This document shows positions 1 through 7,857 of a stretch of DNA of 38,596 nucleotides, one piece after another. Within the stretch, counting starts at the first letter, position 1; each line of letters opens with the position of its first letter. The translations under genes were made by a program, and so were the position numbers. The notes under the pieces were generated by a model, which was not told the DNA's origin, made no database searches, and saw only the letters and a program-made list of their open reading frames with translations. Source of the DNA: Candidatus Melainabacteria bacterium (GTDB lineage Bacteria > Cyanobacteriota > Vampirovibrionia > Caenarcaniphilales > Caenarcanaceae); the NCBI GenBank assembly GCA_005110395.1, contig DUDU01000102.1, positions 1 to 38,596 of the forward strand. Direction: 5' to 3'.

Positions 1-111
1 GTTTAGTGAATAAACAACTGCATTTCTTGCATTGAAAGAGCTGTTTATTTAAGTATTTCCCTTTTTAATTATTTTTGTTGAATTGCATTTAGGACATTTT
101 TTTCTTGACAT
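1..111 (-). pseudogene. N-terminal zinc-ribbon fragment of a transposase, cut by the window edge
   Basis: Read from the ATG at 111 on the minus strand, the first residues are MSRKKCPKCNSTKIIKKGN, a CPxC half of a zinc ribbon. After that the frame hits a stop. A shift of frame near position 50 restores a second CKKC half (residues like QLFQCKKCSCLF) that runs off the window. This is the usual N-terminal zinc ribbon of several transposase families (IS1-like, or the zinc-binding IS256 variant). The frame break says it is dead, unless there is a sequencing error. The upstream 100 bp is shared with the copy at 27247-27392. Confidence 0.6.
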
Positions 112-209
112 TTTTATGTACCTTTAAATTAGTACATCAATTTTCTCTCAAATCACTCTTGCTATCAACTATTTCAACTTTCAACAGGTCTATTTTTGAC
201 TATTAGACC
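65..209. repeat. Dispersed repeat copy A: 5' end of a decayed insertion sequence
   Basis: This 145-bp stretch aligns over its whole length, with scattered mismatches, to 27247-27392 in the same orientation. Both hold the start of a zinc-ribbon transposase (minus strand), a small palindrome built on GTAC just upstream of the ATG (TGTACTA...GTACA), and a conserved TTTTCTCTCAAAT block. The match fades near 209, the likely outer end of the element. Seen directly; identity as an IS end is inference. Confidence 0.65.
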
Positions 210-340
210 AAAACTTGCAGACGTAAGATTCTACAAGCTAAGTCATACGTGTTTTAAACTCTCAAGAATTAATTAAGGAATCTAGCTCTTAGTCACAGAT
301 AGTAAAGGAATAATTAACAGCCCAGGCTTCAAATCACTCA

Positions 341-1450
341 CTATTCATCATCTTCTAATTCTTCACTTTCATCTTCAGCAACCTCAATATCTTTATTCAT
401 TTGTTTTGCACTTTTCCTAGACATTGTCCGCTGTGAATCCCTGAGAATTGGAATGCGTGAACCAGAACCGCTTACCTTTACATTACCAATTTCTTTTTTT
501 TCTTCGACTTGCATAATTTCCCATCGATCAGCCTCTTCCATTAATTTTCTATAGCTAGCTTTTCTTGATTCACTAAAAACAACTTTGCAATCTGCCTCGT
601 CCAAATGCTTGCAATCAGCAAATCCACATAGTTCATTAATAAGCCCAATTTCAGGAAAAGCTTTTGCACTACATATATCAGCAATCGAAACTTGCGAATC
701 TAATCTACTAAAACCAGGGGTATCAAGCATTTGGAAATTACCTTCAGCACAGCTAACTTTAAAGATTTGAGTATGTCTTGTAGTATGCGTACCTTTGGTA
801 GTTTTTTTACTGACTTCTCCTACTTCTATTTTGTACTCAGGACACAATGATTTGATAAGGCTAGACTTACCCACCCCAGAATGCCCTGCCAGAACCGAAA
901 GAGAATCAATCAAGTGAATTCTTAATTGAGAAAATCCTTGTCCTGTTTTATTACATACTGGAAAAATTTCATATCCTAAATCTTTGTATTCTTTGAGTAT
1001 ATTCAAATCATTCAACAAATCTATCTTAGTTAGACAAATAATTGGTTTGCAAGGAAGAGAAATACCAGCATGGCACAAAAGCCTATCTAAATGCTCCAAT
1101 TCAATGGCTGGTTCAATTGTTGATATTACTATGATTGCCAAATCAACATTTGCGACTTTAGGCCTTGGCAGAAGTGATTTGCGAGGAATGACAGATTTAA
1201 TTGTCTGATTAGCAAGATTAACTTCTACTACATCACCAACATAAACAGAAATATTTTCCTTTTGCATTCTAGTCGGCAAAGTAAGGGGTATGAACTCATC
1301 AATTCCTTCTGCACAATTCTCGGTATTTTTCTTTATATAGTAAAAATGTCCGTGTATTTTTTGAATAATCCCAAATTCACTCTCAATACCATCTTGAGCA
1401 TTTTTTCTGGATAAACGGGTTTCCTTCAAGAGTTGATTAATAAGACTCAC
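341..1450 (-). CDS. rsgA: Ribosome small-subunit-dependent GTPase A (RsgA)
   Basis: RsgA is a circularly permuted GTPase that acts late in 30S subunit maturation. The 369-residue product has an N-terminal OB-like domain, then the G motifs in permuted order: the TKID specificity motif (G4) comes before the P-loop GHSGVGKSS (about residues 189-197), with DTPGF (G3) at about 242. A C-terminal zinc-binding pattern follows, of the form Cx4Cx1Hx5C (CGFADCKHLDEADC). The last 70 residues are a basic then acidic low-complexity tail, ending in a run of Glu/Asp, longer than in most family members. The start is a GTG with no clear Shine-Dalgarno sequence. Monocistronic on the minus strand. Confidence 0.95.
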   Translation of the reverse strand: MSLINQLLKETRLSRKNAQDGIESEFGIIQKIHGHFYYIKKNTENCAEGIDEFIPLTLPTRMQKENISVYVGDVVEVNLANQTIKSVIPRKSLLPRPKVANVDLAIIVISTIEPAIELEHLDRLLCHAGISLPCKPIICLTKIDLLNDLNILKEYKDLGYEIFPVCNKTGQGFSQLRIHLIDSLSVLAGHSGVGKSSLIKSLCPEYKIEVGEVSKKTTKGTHTTRHTQIFKVSCAEGNFQMLDTPGFSRLDSQVSIADICSAKAFPEIGLINELCGFADCKHLDEADCKVVFSESRKASYRKLMEEADRWEIMQVEEKKEIGNVKVSGSGSRIPILRDSQRTMSRKSAKQMNKDIEVAEDESEELEDDE

Positions 1451-1525
1451 TATTTAATACTCTTATTTACAGGGAAACTAAAAATCTTTTGATGAATCAT
1501 ATTAAATAATTTTGCCAAATACTTT

Positions 1526-1870
1526 TTATTGATTATGAGTTGGAGCATGAAACATAATCTCTAAATAGCAATAATCATACTTATTAATTTCAAATTCGCT
1601 CAATAAATGCTTGGAATCAAAATAATATTGTACAAAACTACTTCGGATTTCCTTCAAGCTCTCTTTCAATTTACTTACTTCATTAAGCCAGTGATTCAGA
1701 AATCCCTTATTTGGGTGCTTCTCATTGATGAGCGAATACAAAAAAACCATCGTTGAGCGTGTATATCTAAACTCATTCCATAAATTATCCAATGGTTGTA
1801 TCTTAGCCTTAGAAAAATCTGCCTGATCCTGATCAAATAGAATTTTTATTTGCGGAGCATCATCCACCAT
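1526..1870 (-). CDS. Hypothetical protein, 114 residues
   Basis: I do not recognise this family. The product is soluble-looking, with no signal peptide or membrane segment, a helical middle (residues about 55-95, rich in Lys, Leu, Glu and Ser) and aromatic residues toward the C-terminus. It lies 75 bp upstream of rsgA on the same strand, so it may be co-transcribed with it, but no functional link is evident. ATG start, no convincing Shine-Dalgarno sequence. Codon use resembles its neighbours and nothing overlaps it, so it is probably a real gene. Confidence 0.6.
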   Translation of the reverse strand: MVDDAPQIKILFDQDQADFSKAKIQPLDNLWNEFRYTRSTMVFLYSLINEKHPNKGFLNHWLNEVSKLKESLKEIRSSFVQYYFDSKHLLSEFEINKYDYCYLEIMFHAPTHNQ

Positions 1871-2217
1871 TCAATTTTTCTCACTTTGACATATTTATAC
1901 TTTTGTCTTGCTTAACTTTGTTGATTTCAATTCAACACTTCAAGCCTGTAAATCCATATTAACACAGACAAAATCCCTGCTTTTTCTTGTTCTCAAATAT
2001 AGATTTAGGCTAAAAAACTCTTTCTGAAAGCAGAACTTAAGTCCTTGTCTAAAAGATTCGGGATTAAAGATATGCAAAAACAATTAATTAAATTAAAGCC
2101 TGGTTAAACACAAATTTAATATTCAATTAATTATTGACTTAACTTTTATACAAACTGCTTGCTAACATTGTCGAAAGTCTCAAGTCATTTTCTTCCTTAC
2201 GGTTCTAGAAAATCCAA
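1871..2217. other. Intergenic region between divergent genes
   Basis: AT-rich spacer between a minus-strand gene and the plus-strand gene at 2218. It should hold both promoters. A TTGACT hexamer lies at about 2133 with TATACA close downstream, but the spacing does not fit a standard sigma-70 site, so I assign none. No ORF, repeat or hairpin stands out. Confidence 0.4.
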
Positions 2218-2640
2218 ATGGCAATCACAGTTTCTGGCCCGTGTTCCCCTTACCCCTTACCGGTAATTGTCCCAGCAAAAATTGGTGCTGGTAACACTTA
2301 TGCCGTGACTGGTCCTGATGGCTCCATTACTATTGTTAATGGACAAAATGTACTTGAAGCAATTCAAAAAATGCAGCAGGATTATTATCGGTCTTTACAA
2401 CAGCCTCAGCAGCAGCAAGCTCACAATGATTCATCCCCATTGTGGAACCTTGTGGGTTTAATCAGCGGAGCTTTTCTTGCAATATCAGCTTTACGCTCTA
2501 CTCACTTGGAAAAAGGAATCGATCATATCAATGAATTTGCAAAAGAAACTCTAGGTGACCTAGTTAAACAAACTAGAGCTGGCTTGAAAAAATTAGAAAC
2601 TAAATTATTAGCACCAACAATTAATGTAAATCCAGCTTAA
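2218..2640 (+). CDS. Hypothetical protein with one membrane segment, 140 residues
   Basis: Not recognised. The N-terminal third is rich in Gly, Pro and Val (a beta-like segment with VTGPDGSITIVNG at about 31-43). Then come a short helix and a Gln-rich linker (about 61-69), one hydrophobic segment (about 75-93), and a Lys/Leu-rich amphipathic helix ending in a Pro/Asn tail. There is no cleavable signal peptide. The arrangement suggests a tail- or centrally anchored protein. It faces the ABC permease gene tail to tail with 5 bp between the stop codons. ATG start, no clear Shine-Dalgarno sequence. Confidence 0.65.
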   Translation: MAITVSGPCSPYPLPVIVPAKIGAGNTYAVTGPDGSITIVNGQNVLEAIQKMQQDYYRSLQQPQQQQAHNDSSPLWNLVGLISGAFLAISALRSTHLEKGIDHINEFAKETLGDLVKQTRAGLKKLETKLLAPTINVNPA

Positions 2641-2645
2641 AAGAT

Positions 2646-4136
2646 TTAAGGCTTCTTCAAATGAATTAGATTTTTTGAAAGATTGAATAATTCCGTAAAA
2701 TTGATTTTCTTGCCATAGAGCAAAACCCCGCCTCTGTAGAGAGCTGAGACCAGCAAAACATTAATTACAATCGCCAGAATCAACAACACAATGCTGATAA
2801 AGATCTGTGTAAAAGGTACTTGATCAACGCAAATTCTTGAATACATCACAAATGGACTGAAATAAGGAAAAAATGAGCTGGCAATAATTACTGGCCCATT
2901 CGGGTTATCAATCAAAGGCAAGAACAAATAAGTTGGAAACATCATCAGGAAAACAAGCGGTGTTTCAAGATATTGCGCTTCTGTAACTGAGCTGGCAATT
3001 GCTCCAACTGCGGCAAAGAGAGTTGCATAAAGTAAAAATCCAGTAATTGCGAAAATAATTAAATAAATCAACAATTCTGGATTAGCTGATATATGCGGAT
3101 TATCAAGCATTTCTATTGAGGCTTCTTCATGAATGCCATTTGTAAAATTACCCGCTTTGAGCAAATCTGTCCCAGCCCTAGGAGTATAGTTAGATACTTG
3201 ACCTGAATTGGATCCGAGCGCTGATGCTGAACTTGAGCCCACAATAATTTTGGCGGTTGAATCAAAAACCATAGCTCCAGAATTCACAAAGAGAAAAAAC
3301 AGCATGACACTCCAAATACCTGTCTGAAGAATAGCCGCCGCCGCACTTCCAAGGATTTTTCCCCACATAAATTCAAGCGGCTTTACGGTTGATAAAAGCA
3401 TTTCAACAATTTTGGTTTTCTTTTCCTCCAAAATTGACATTGTCAGCTTAGAACCATGAATAGCAATGCAAATCGACAAAATCCCATAAATTGCTGCAGC
3501 AGCCAAAAGGCGAATTGAACTACTTTCCTTACCTTTTCCTTTTTTGTTTTGTTCAACAATTGAAATTGCTTCAACCTGAATTGGCTCTAATATTTTCTTG
3601 ATTTGTTCTTGAGTTATTTTGTTTTCTGATCCAAGCTTTGCTAGCCTGAATTGATTGAGTAATGAATCTAATTCACCAGGCAAAGTATGAGTCAAATTAT
3701 TTCGTGAAATATATATAACTTTGTTTGTTACAGCAAAATCCTGGGGAATTTCAACCGAGCCTGCAATTTGTTGTTTTTGTATTTTTTGTTTAATGACTTT
3801 CTCTAAAGACTTTTCTTGACTCTTATTCAAATCATAAAATTTTAAACTTTTGTTTAATGAACTCATTTGAACAGGATCAGCCACATAAATCTCAAGATTG
3901 AGTTTGCTGATTTGATTTTGACTGGATTGCAAAAGGAAATTAGAAAAAGCCCCTTCTCGATCGATAATCACATTCGGAAGATTTGGCTTTGCCAACACAT
4001 TGATAAATTGAAGCGAAAAGGCAATTGCAATTGTGGCAAAACAAACAATTGGAACTAGCAAAATGCTGGCAATATAAGTTTTTGTGAGAACTATTGATTT
4101 GAATTCTCGGCTAGCAATTGTGAATATATTACGCAT
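2646..4136 (-). CDS. ABC-2 family transporter permease (NatB-like)
   Basis: Permease subunit of an ABC exporter, 496 residues, in the inner membrane. One N-terminal segment (about 19-45) is followed by a large extracytoplasmic domain (about 46-205), then five to six membrane segments in the C-terminal half. The cytoplasmic signature SILEEKKTKIVEMLLSTVKP (about 233-252) followed by LEFMWGKILG is typical of NatB/YhaP-type permeases. A Ser/Asn/Gly-rich extracytoplasmic loop (about 290-350) is unusually long. These permeases normally sit next to their ATPase (NatA type). None is visible on either side: 328 bp without an ORF lies upstream and a convergent gene downstream. The substrate cannot be inferred. 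Confidence 0.85.
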   Translation of the reverse strand: MRNIFTIASREFKSIVLTKTYIASILLVPIVCFATIAIAFSLQFINVLAKPNLPNVIIDREGAFSNFLLQSSQNQISKLNLEIYVADPVQMSSLNKSLKFYDLNKSQEKSLEKVIKQKIQKQQIAGSVEIPQDFAVTNKVIYISRNNLTHTLPGELDSLLNQFRLAKLGSENKITQEQIKKILEPIQVEAISIVEQNKKGKGKESSSIRLLAAAAIYGILSICIAIHGSKLTMSILEEKKTKIVEMLLSTVKPLEFMWGKILGSAAAAILQTGIWSVMLFFLFVNSGAMVFDSTAKIIVGSSSASALGSNSGQVSNYTPRAGTDLLKAGNFTNGIHEEASIEMLDNPHISANPELLIYLIIFAITGFLLYATLFAAVGAIASSVTEAQYLETPLVFLMMFPTYLFLPLIDNPNGPVIIASSFFPYFSPFVMYSRICVDQVPFTQIFISIVLLILAIVINVLLVSALYRGGVLLYGKKINFTELFNLSKNLIHLKKP

Positions 4137-4464
4137 AGAGGCTCAAATCCCGAATCTTGACAACATCATAAAAATTATCCGATTCATTTAAACAAATATT
4201 TACTGATATTCATTCCCTTTCAACATTATTTAGTCTCAACTTATAAATAAAAAGCAAAGCCTTAAATGATATGGAATATATAGCGATCACAGAATCTTAA
4301 ATTTACAAAGAAATAAAAATTTTTCAAAAAGTTTCAATAAAGCTGTGATTCTTGAATTTGATAGGGAAAGTACTTGTTATGTAAAAAAGTTAGTCCATGA
4401 GTTAACTAAATCTTTTTTCTTTCAATTGCTTTTATCTCAACCCTGTCAAACACTGTAATTTTCA
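4137..4464. other. Intergenic region between divergent genes
   Basis: AT-rich promoter region for the ABC permease (minus) and the YkgJ-type gene (plus). An imperfect inverted pair, ATCACAG at about 4286 and CTGTGAT at about 4344, spans 60 bp and could be an operator or a weak hairpin. Nothing else stands out, and no ATPase gene or remnant is present. Confidence 0.35.
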
Positions 4465-5346
4465 ATGAGTTCAACAATTTGTGATAGTTGTCATGCTGGA
4501 TGCTGCCGTACATATCGTTTAATAATCACTATTCTTGATTTTTTGGATTTAGCCAATAATCTTGGACTAGATAAAGCAGTGCAGGGAGTTTCCTTTGAAC
4601 CAACACCTTACAATCTTGACTATATGAATAATAAGCAAATGATGTTGCCATTCATATTTGATAATCAAGATAAAAAGGGTTTTGTTTATTCCTTAGCTCT
4701 TAAAAGAGTTGAATCAGGCTTGTTTCCAGGCACGCTTAAATGTAATTTTCTTGATGAATCACTGAGAACAGAACAACAAATAAATCCTGAGCTTCCAAAT
4801 CATGCTGATCATCCAGGTAGTAGAGCAGAAGCGCGCTGTTCAGTTTATGAAAATAGACCAACAATGTGTCGCACTTACCCAATAGGACTTAATCCACAAA
4901 ACTATGTTTCCGTTTTAAAAAGGCGTGAAGATTTGCCAACAGCTCAGCAAAACAGTGTTTATAAAATCTGCCCCAAAGAACATCTAGAATTGAAAGATTT
5001 TGGATTAGACAAACCCGGTGCTATCGCCAAGAAGTCTAATGATTTGCTGTTAAATGATATTCGGACTAAAGCTCACAATGAAATTGTCCTCAGATGGAAT
5101 TCACAACCTGAAAGATTACTTGAAAAACTAGTACCTTTTATTCTCTCAGTTGGCAACTCACTCATTCAGGCTCCACCAAAACCTCAAGTACAAAATCAAA
5201 CTATTCCTCCAATTATTCAAACTAATACAGTTCCTAATGCAGCAAGTGCGACTGAAGCTCTCAAAAAGAAAAAGAAATATACTGTTGCTCAATCATCTGG
5301 CAGACAAACTGAAGAAACCCAACAAGTTGAAACGAATAACGAATAA
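4465..5346 (+). CDS. YkgJ-family cysteine-cluster protein (putative Zn/Fe-binding)
   Basis: The N-terminus carries CDSCHAGCC (Cys6, 9, 13, 14). Further cysteines lie at KCNFLD (about 92) and in CSVYENRPTMCRTYP (about 125-139), plus one near 169. The spacing CxxCxxxCC ... C ... CxVYxxRPxxCRxYP matches the YkgJ (UPF0153) domain, thought to bind zinc or an iron-sulfur cluster; its biochemical role is unknown. The 293-residue product is longer than the usual core because of a C-terminal Pro/Gln-rich low-complexity tail with a Lys cluster (about 269-273). ATG start without an obvious Shine-Dalgarno sequence. It is followed by insertion-sequence debris, which may have separated it from former partners. 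Confidence 0.8.
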   Translation: MSSTICDSCHAGCCRTYRLIITILDFLDLANNLGLDKAVQGVSFEPTPYNLDYMNNKQMMLPFIFDNQDKKGFVYSLALKRVESGLFPGTLKCNFLDESLRTEQQINPELPNHADHPGSRAEARCSVYENRPTMCRTYPIGLNPQNYVSVLKRREDLPTAQQNSVYKICPKEHLELKDFGLDKPGAIAKKSNDLLLNDIRTKAHNEIVLRWNSQPERLLEKLVPFILSVGNSLIQAPPKPQVQNQTIPPIIQTNTVPNAASATEALKKKKKYTVAQSSGRQTEETQQVETNNE

Positions 5347-5470
5347 GGGGATGCTGAGTTCTTGAAAGCATAAGCCTGATTGCTCCGAGACGATTCATGG
5401 CGCATAGGAGAAACCAGCCATTCGCAATCACAGGAAACCTTTTTTTGCATATAGAAAAAAGAGAGCTGAA

Positions 5471-5850
5471 TTATGATGAAATCAGTTTAATAATCATTTG
5501 AATCTTTCTTCTGGTGCTGATTCCACGGTGGATGTTCACTTTAGCCTTCAGGTGGGAGAAGTAACCATCACATGAATTTGTTGTCTTTTCAATTCTTAAA
5601 TTGGGAAATTTCTCAAAGGTAAAGAGATATGGTAATTGCCTTTTGATGCCATTAAATGCTGATCTAAGCCTTTTGTGTTTGAATTCTCCTGACTCATTTC
5701 TTTCTTTCAAAACTCTTTGTATCTTTCTTTGAGTTCATTGTATTTCTTTGTAAATTCCTCTTCTGCTGATTCTTTAAGCCTTAAAACTAATTCTCTTAAT
5801 TCTTTTCCGCATCCTGTTTTAGCTCTTTTAGGAATCTCTGAAAAAGAACT
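5471..5850 (-). pseudogene. C-terminal half of a transposase (zinc-binding IS256-like type), frameshifted
   Basis: The minus strand at 5471-5710 encodes about 79 residues with KRLRSAFNGIKRQLPYLFTF, then TTNSCDGYFSHLKAK and IHRGISTRRK. This matches the C-terminal block (LPYLFTY ... PNTTNSLEG ... HRG) that I know from transposases called the zinc-binding variant of IS256. Just upstream, in another frame and ending at a TGA, the homologous preceding part can be read (KELRELVLRLKESAEEEF, then KYNELKERYKEF). The two frames join smoothly if one base is changed near 5711, so the gene is frameshifted. The N-terminal half is missing. The relic could belong to the same element family as the zinc-ribbon ends at 1-111 and 27240-27293. 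Confidence 0.7.
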
Positions 5851-5979
5851 AAAAGAAATGCAAAAGGATAAGTTGGTCATAATGATGACTTGACTGAAAT
5901 AACTAAATAGATTGAAACAAATTTAGAGAAGCGGATGGAAATCTGAAAACACGTGGCCTCGTTGATTTAGAGGGAGTCG

Positions 5980-6036
5980 TCAAGCTTGGTACAATCTAAT
6001 TGCTTCTTCTTTAGATTCTTTTTCGTATTTGGACAT
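5980..6036 (-). pseudogene. Start of an IS3-type orfA (transposase helix-turn-helix protein), truncated
   Basis: From an ATG at 6036 with AAAGGAG nine bases upstream, 18 residues can be read (MSKYEKESKEEAIRLYQA) before a stop. The form MSKYxKExKEEAxRL is the usual start of IS3-family OrfA proteins. Upstream lie the likely element end (a GGAAAAGTGACCATGATCCG motif on this strand, near 6098-6117) and no more coding sequence. It is a relic next to, and possibly interrupting, the transposase debris at 5471-5850. Confidence 0.5.
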
Positions 6037-6154
6037 AAATTGAACTCCTTTTTACTATTGACTTGTTCTGTGTACAATTTGTCTCTTTTTTCGGATCATG
6101 GTCACTTTTCCGCTGGACCTAGTGAAGATTTTCAATAAGTTAACAAAAGTTAAT

Positions 6155-6238
6155 TGAGATTGATAAATATTCTTATTGCAAATAATTCTCAATTAGAACA
6201 AAATGATGCTTATTCTTATTGCGAAAGATTCTCAATAG
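6155..6238. promoter_or_regulatory. Candidate Fur-type operators (two near-identical 27-bp sites plus a weaker one)
   Basis: Two direct repeats, 6169-6195 and 6212-6238, differ at only a few positions. Each contains, on the minus strand, TGAGAAT-n-(A/T)TT(T/C)(G)CA, close to the 7-1-7 Fur consensus (TGATAAT-n-ATTATCA). The sites are TGCAAATAATTCTCA (6177-6191) and TGCGAAAGATTCTCA (6220-6234). A third, weaker match (TGAGATTGATAAATA) starts at 6155. They lie about 95 bp upstream of the gene at 6332, a plausible operator position. Binding by Fur is inference. Confidence 0.45.
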
Positions 6239-6331
6239 CGCGCGCTTTATTTCAAAAGATTTTTTGCAGACAATTTAGCCTTCATAAAGAATTTGTAAAA
6301 CAAATTTATTCTCTATCTTAATTCTAATCAC

Positions 6332-7468
6332 TTGTCAGTAGCTGCACTTAAATCATTATCTCCTCAAACTTATTCTGCTAACAGTAATAGGTTTACCCTT
6401 GGCTTGCAGGCTGGATCTGGAGCAACTCTCACCTCTAACAATCAGGGTTTGGACTTACAAGCAATTTTGGATAATTTATATCAACTCAGGACCTTGATAT
6501 TGAGTGAAGCTCAAACCGTACAGAAATCTCGAAATTTACAAGCAGCAACTGCAGGTACCGGTGCGCTAGAAGCCTTATGGGGATTTGCGGAATTTGCTGA
6601 GAAACCTGTTCTTTCAGTTTTAGCCTTTACTGCCAGCAGCATTGAGGAATTAGTGAATTCATTTAGCGGTGGATTATCTTCTAATTCTTATTACAATAGT
6701 TTGGTATCTCCTCATGGTGGAACTAAAGGACAAAACTCATTATTAGAAATCGTTGATTCATTGATTGAAAAATTCAATACACAAGGAATAAATGCTTTAG
6801 CAACTTTGTCGTCTGATGAATCTCAAATGCTCAAAAATTCACTGGCAAAAAATTATTCAGCAATATTTGTACATCAAGATAGTCAAGCAGCCAGCAATCT
6901 CAATGCAGCTATTCAGCTTGTAGCAGGTTTAGTTGTTGGTTACGCAACACTTAGTAAGCTTCTCATGGGCGAGAAAAAGATTTTTCCAAGTCTTCAAAAT
7001 AGTAAATTTTGTGAATTTACGAATAAGTTTAAAGAAAGAGTATTCAATTTCTTATCAGGTAATAATCCTAAATTGAAAACTTTTTGGGAAGCTGGAAGCC
7101 TATCAATTCCGATGTTATGGCTTGGTTCATCCAAAATTAATTTAGCACCTAAATTAATAAATCTGGATCTAAGAAGAATAAATTTTGCTCAAGGAATTGA
7201 AAATCGTTTTTGTGCAATTGAAGGATTATTAGCTTTGCTTCCTGAAAAACCATTAAGCGCAATTTTTCCAAATTCCAATTTGCCGCTTCCTGAGAAAATC
7301 AAGAATGCAGACATTACAAGCTTGACAGGAAATCTTTATGGATTGACTCTAACTGCTACATATTTGTACTCCTCGATTCCTACTTTAATTTCCGCTTTTT
7401 CGAGTTGGATGAATAATAATGATCAAAAAAAGAGAGCACTCTCTGAAGCTCAAATGGCAACTGCCTAA
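6332..7468 (+). CDS. Hypothetical protein, 378 residues
   Basis: Not recognised. The start chosen is a TTG with no Shine-Dalgarno sequence; no better start is in frame upstream. The N-terminal 60 residues are Ser/Thr/Asn-rich. Several moderately hydrophobic helices follow (about 65-100, 185-205, 253-272 and 335-360), of which those near 188-205 and 338-358 could cross a membrane. There is no signal peptide and no cysteine cluster. The gene stands alone behind the Fur-like repeats, so iron-responsive expression is possible. The overall style (low charge, Ser/Asn-rich start, membrane patches) resembles the unknown proteins at 2218 and 20623, which may be lineage-specific. Confidence 0.65.
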   Translation: MSVAALKSLSPQTYSANSNRFTLGLQAGSGATLTSNNQGLDLQAILDNLYQLRTLILSEAQTVQKSRNLQAATAGTGALEALWGFAEFAEKPVLSVLAFTASSIEELVNSFSGGLSSNSYYNSLVSPHGGTKGQNSLLEIVDSLIEKFNTQGINALATLSSDESQMLKNSLAKNYSAIFVHQDSQAASNLNAAIQLVAGLVVGYATLSKLLMGEKKIFPSLQNSKFCEFTNKFKERVFNFLSGNNPKLKTFWEAGSLSIPMLWLGSSKINLAPKLINLDLRRINFAQGIENRFCAIEGLLALLPEKPLSAIFPNSNLPLPEKIKNADITSLTGNLYGLTLTATYLYSSIPTLISAFSSWMNNNDQKKRALSEAQMATA

Positions 7469-7857
7469 ATCTCAAAACATTTGATTATTTTTCTAATCTA
7501 GACTTTGCATGTTCTTTTTCTAACTGCATCTAAATAATCCTAAAATTAGTGCTCAAAAGTAAATTGCATTAAACTGCTTGCTCAAATCAGTTAATTAATT
7601 CACATGCTTGCCGAGAGAATGAAATAATGATTTACAATCGAACAAATCAGCTCACGCAGATAAATCATTAATTCATGAGAATCAAGCTTCAGACTTTTTA
7701 TCTTTCTTGATTTAGAATATTCAAAAATTTAGTTTTATTTTTTACAAGTTTTTGTGATTAGTTCGACTAAGGTGGAATAAAAAATCTATCTAATACTGAT
7801 AATTTCATAACCAACTCCTTTCCAAAATAGCTCAATCAGCCCAAAGAGGTAATTACT
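7469..7857. other. Intergenic region upstream of the MFS gene
   Basis: 389 bp of AT-rich sequence between co-directional genes. A Shine-Dalgarno-like AAAGAGGT ends at 7850, right before the GTG start at 7858. No ORF or strong hairpin is visible. Expression of the MFS gene probably starts from here, but I cannot assign a promoter. Confidence 0.35.
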
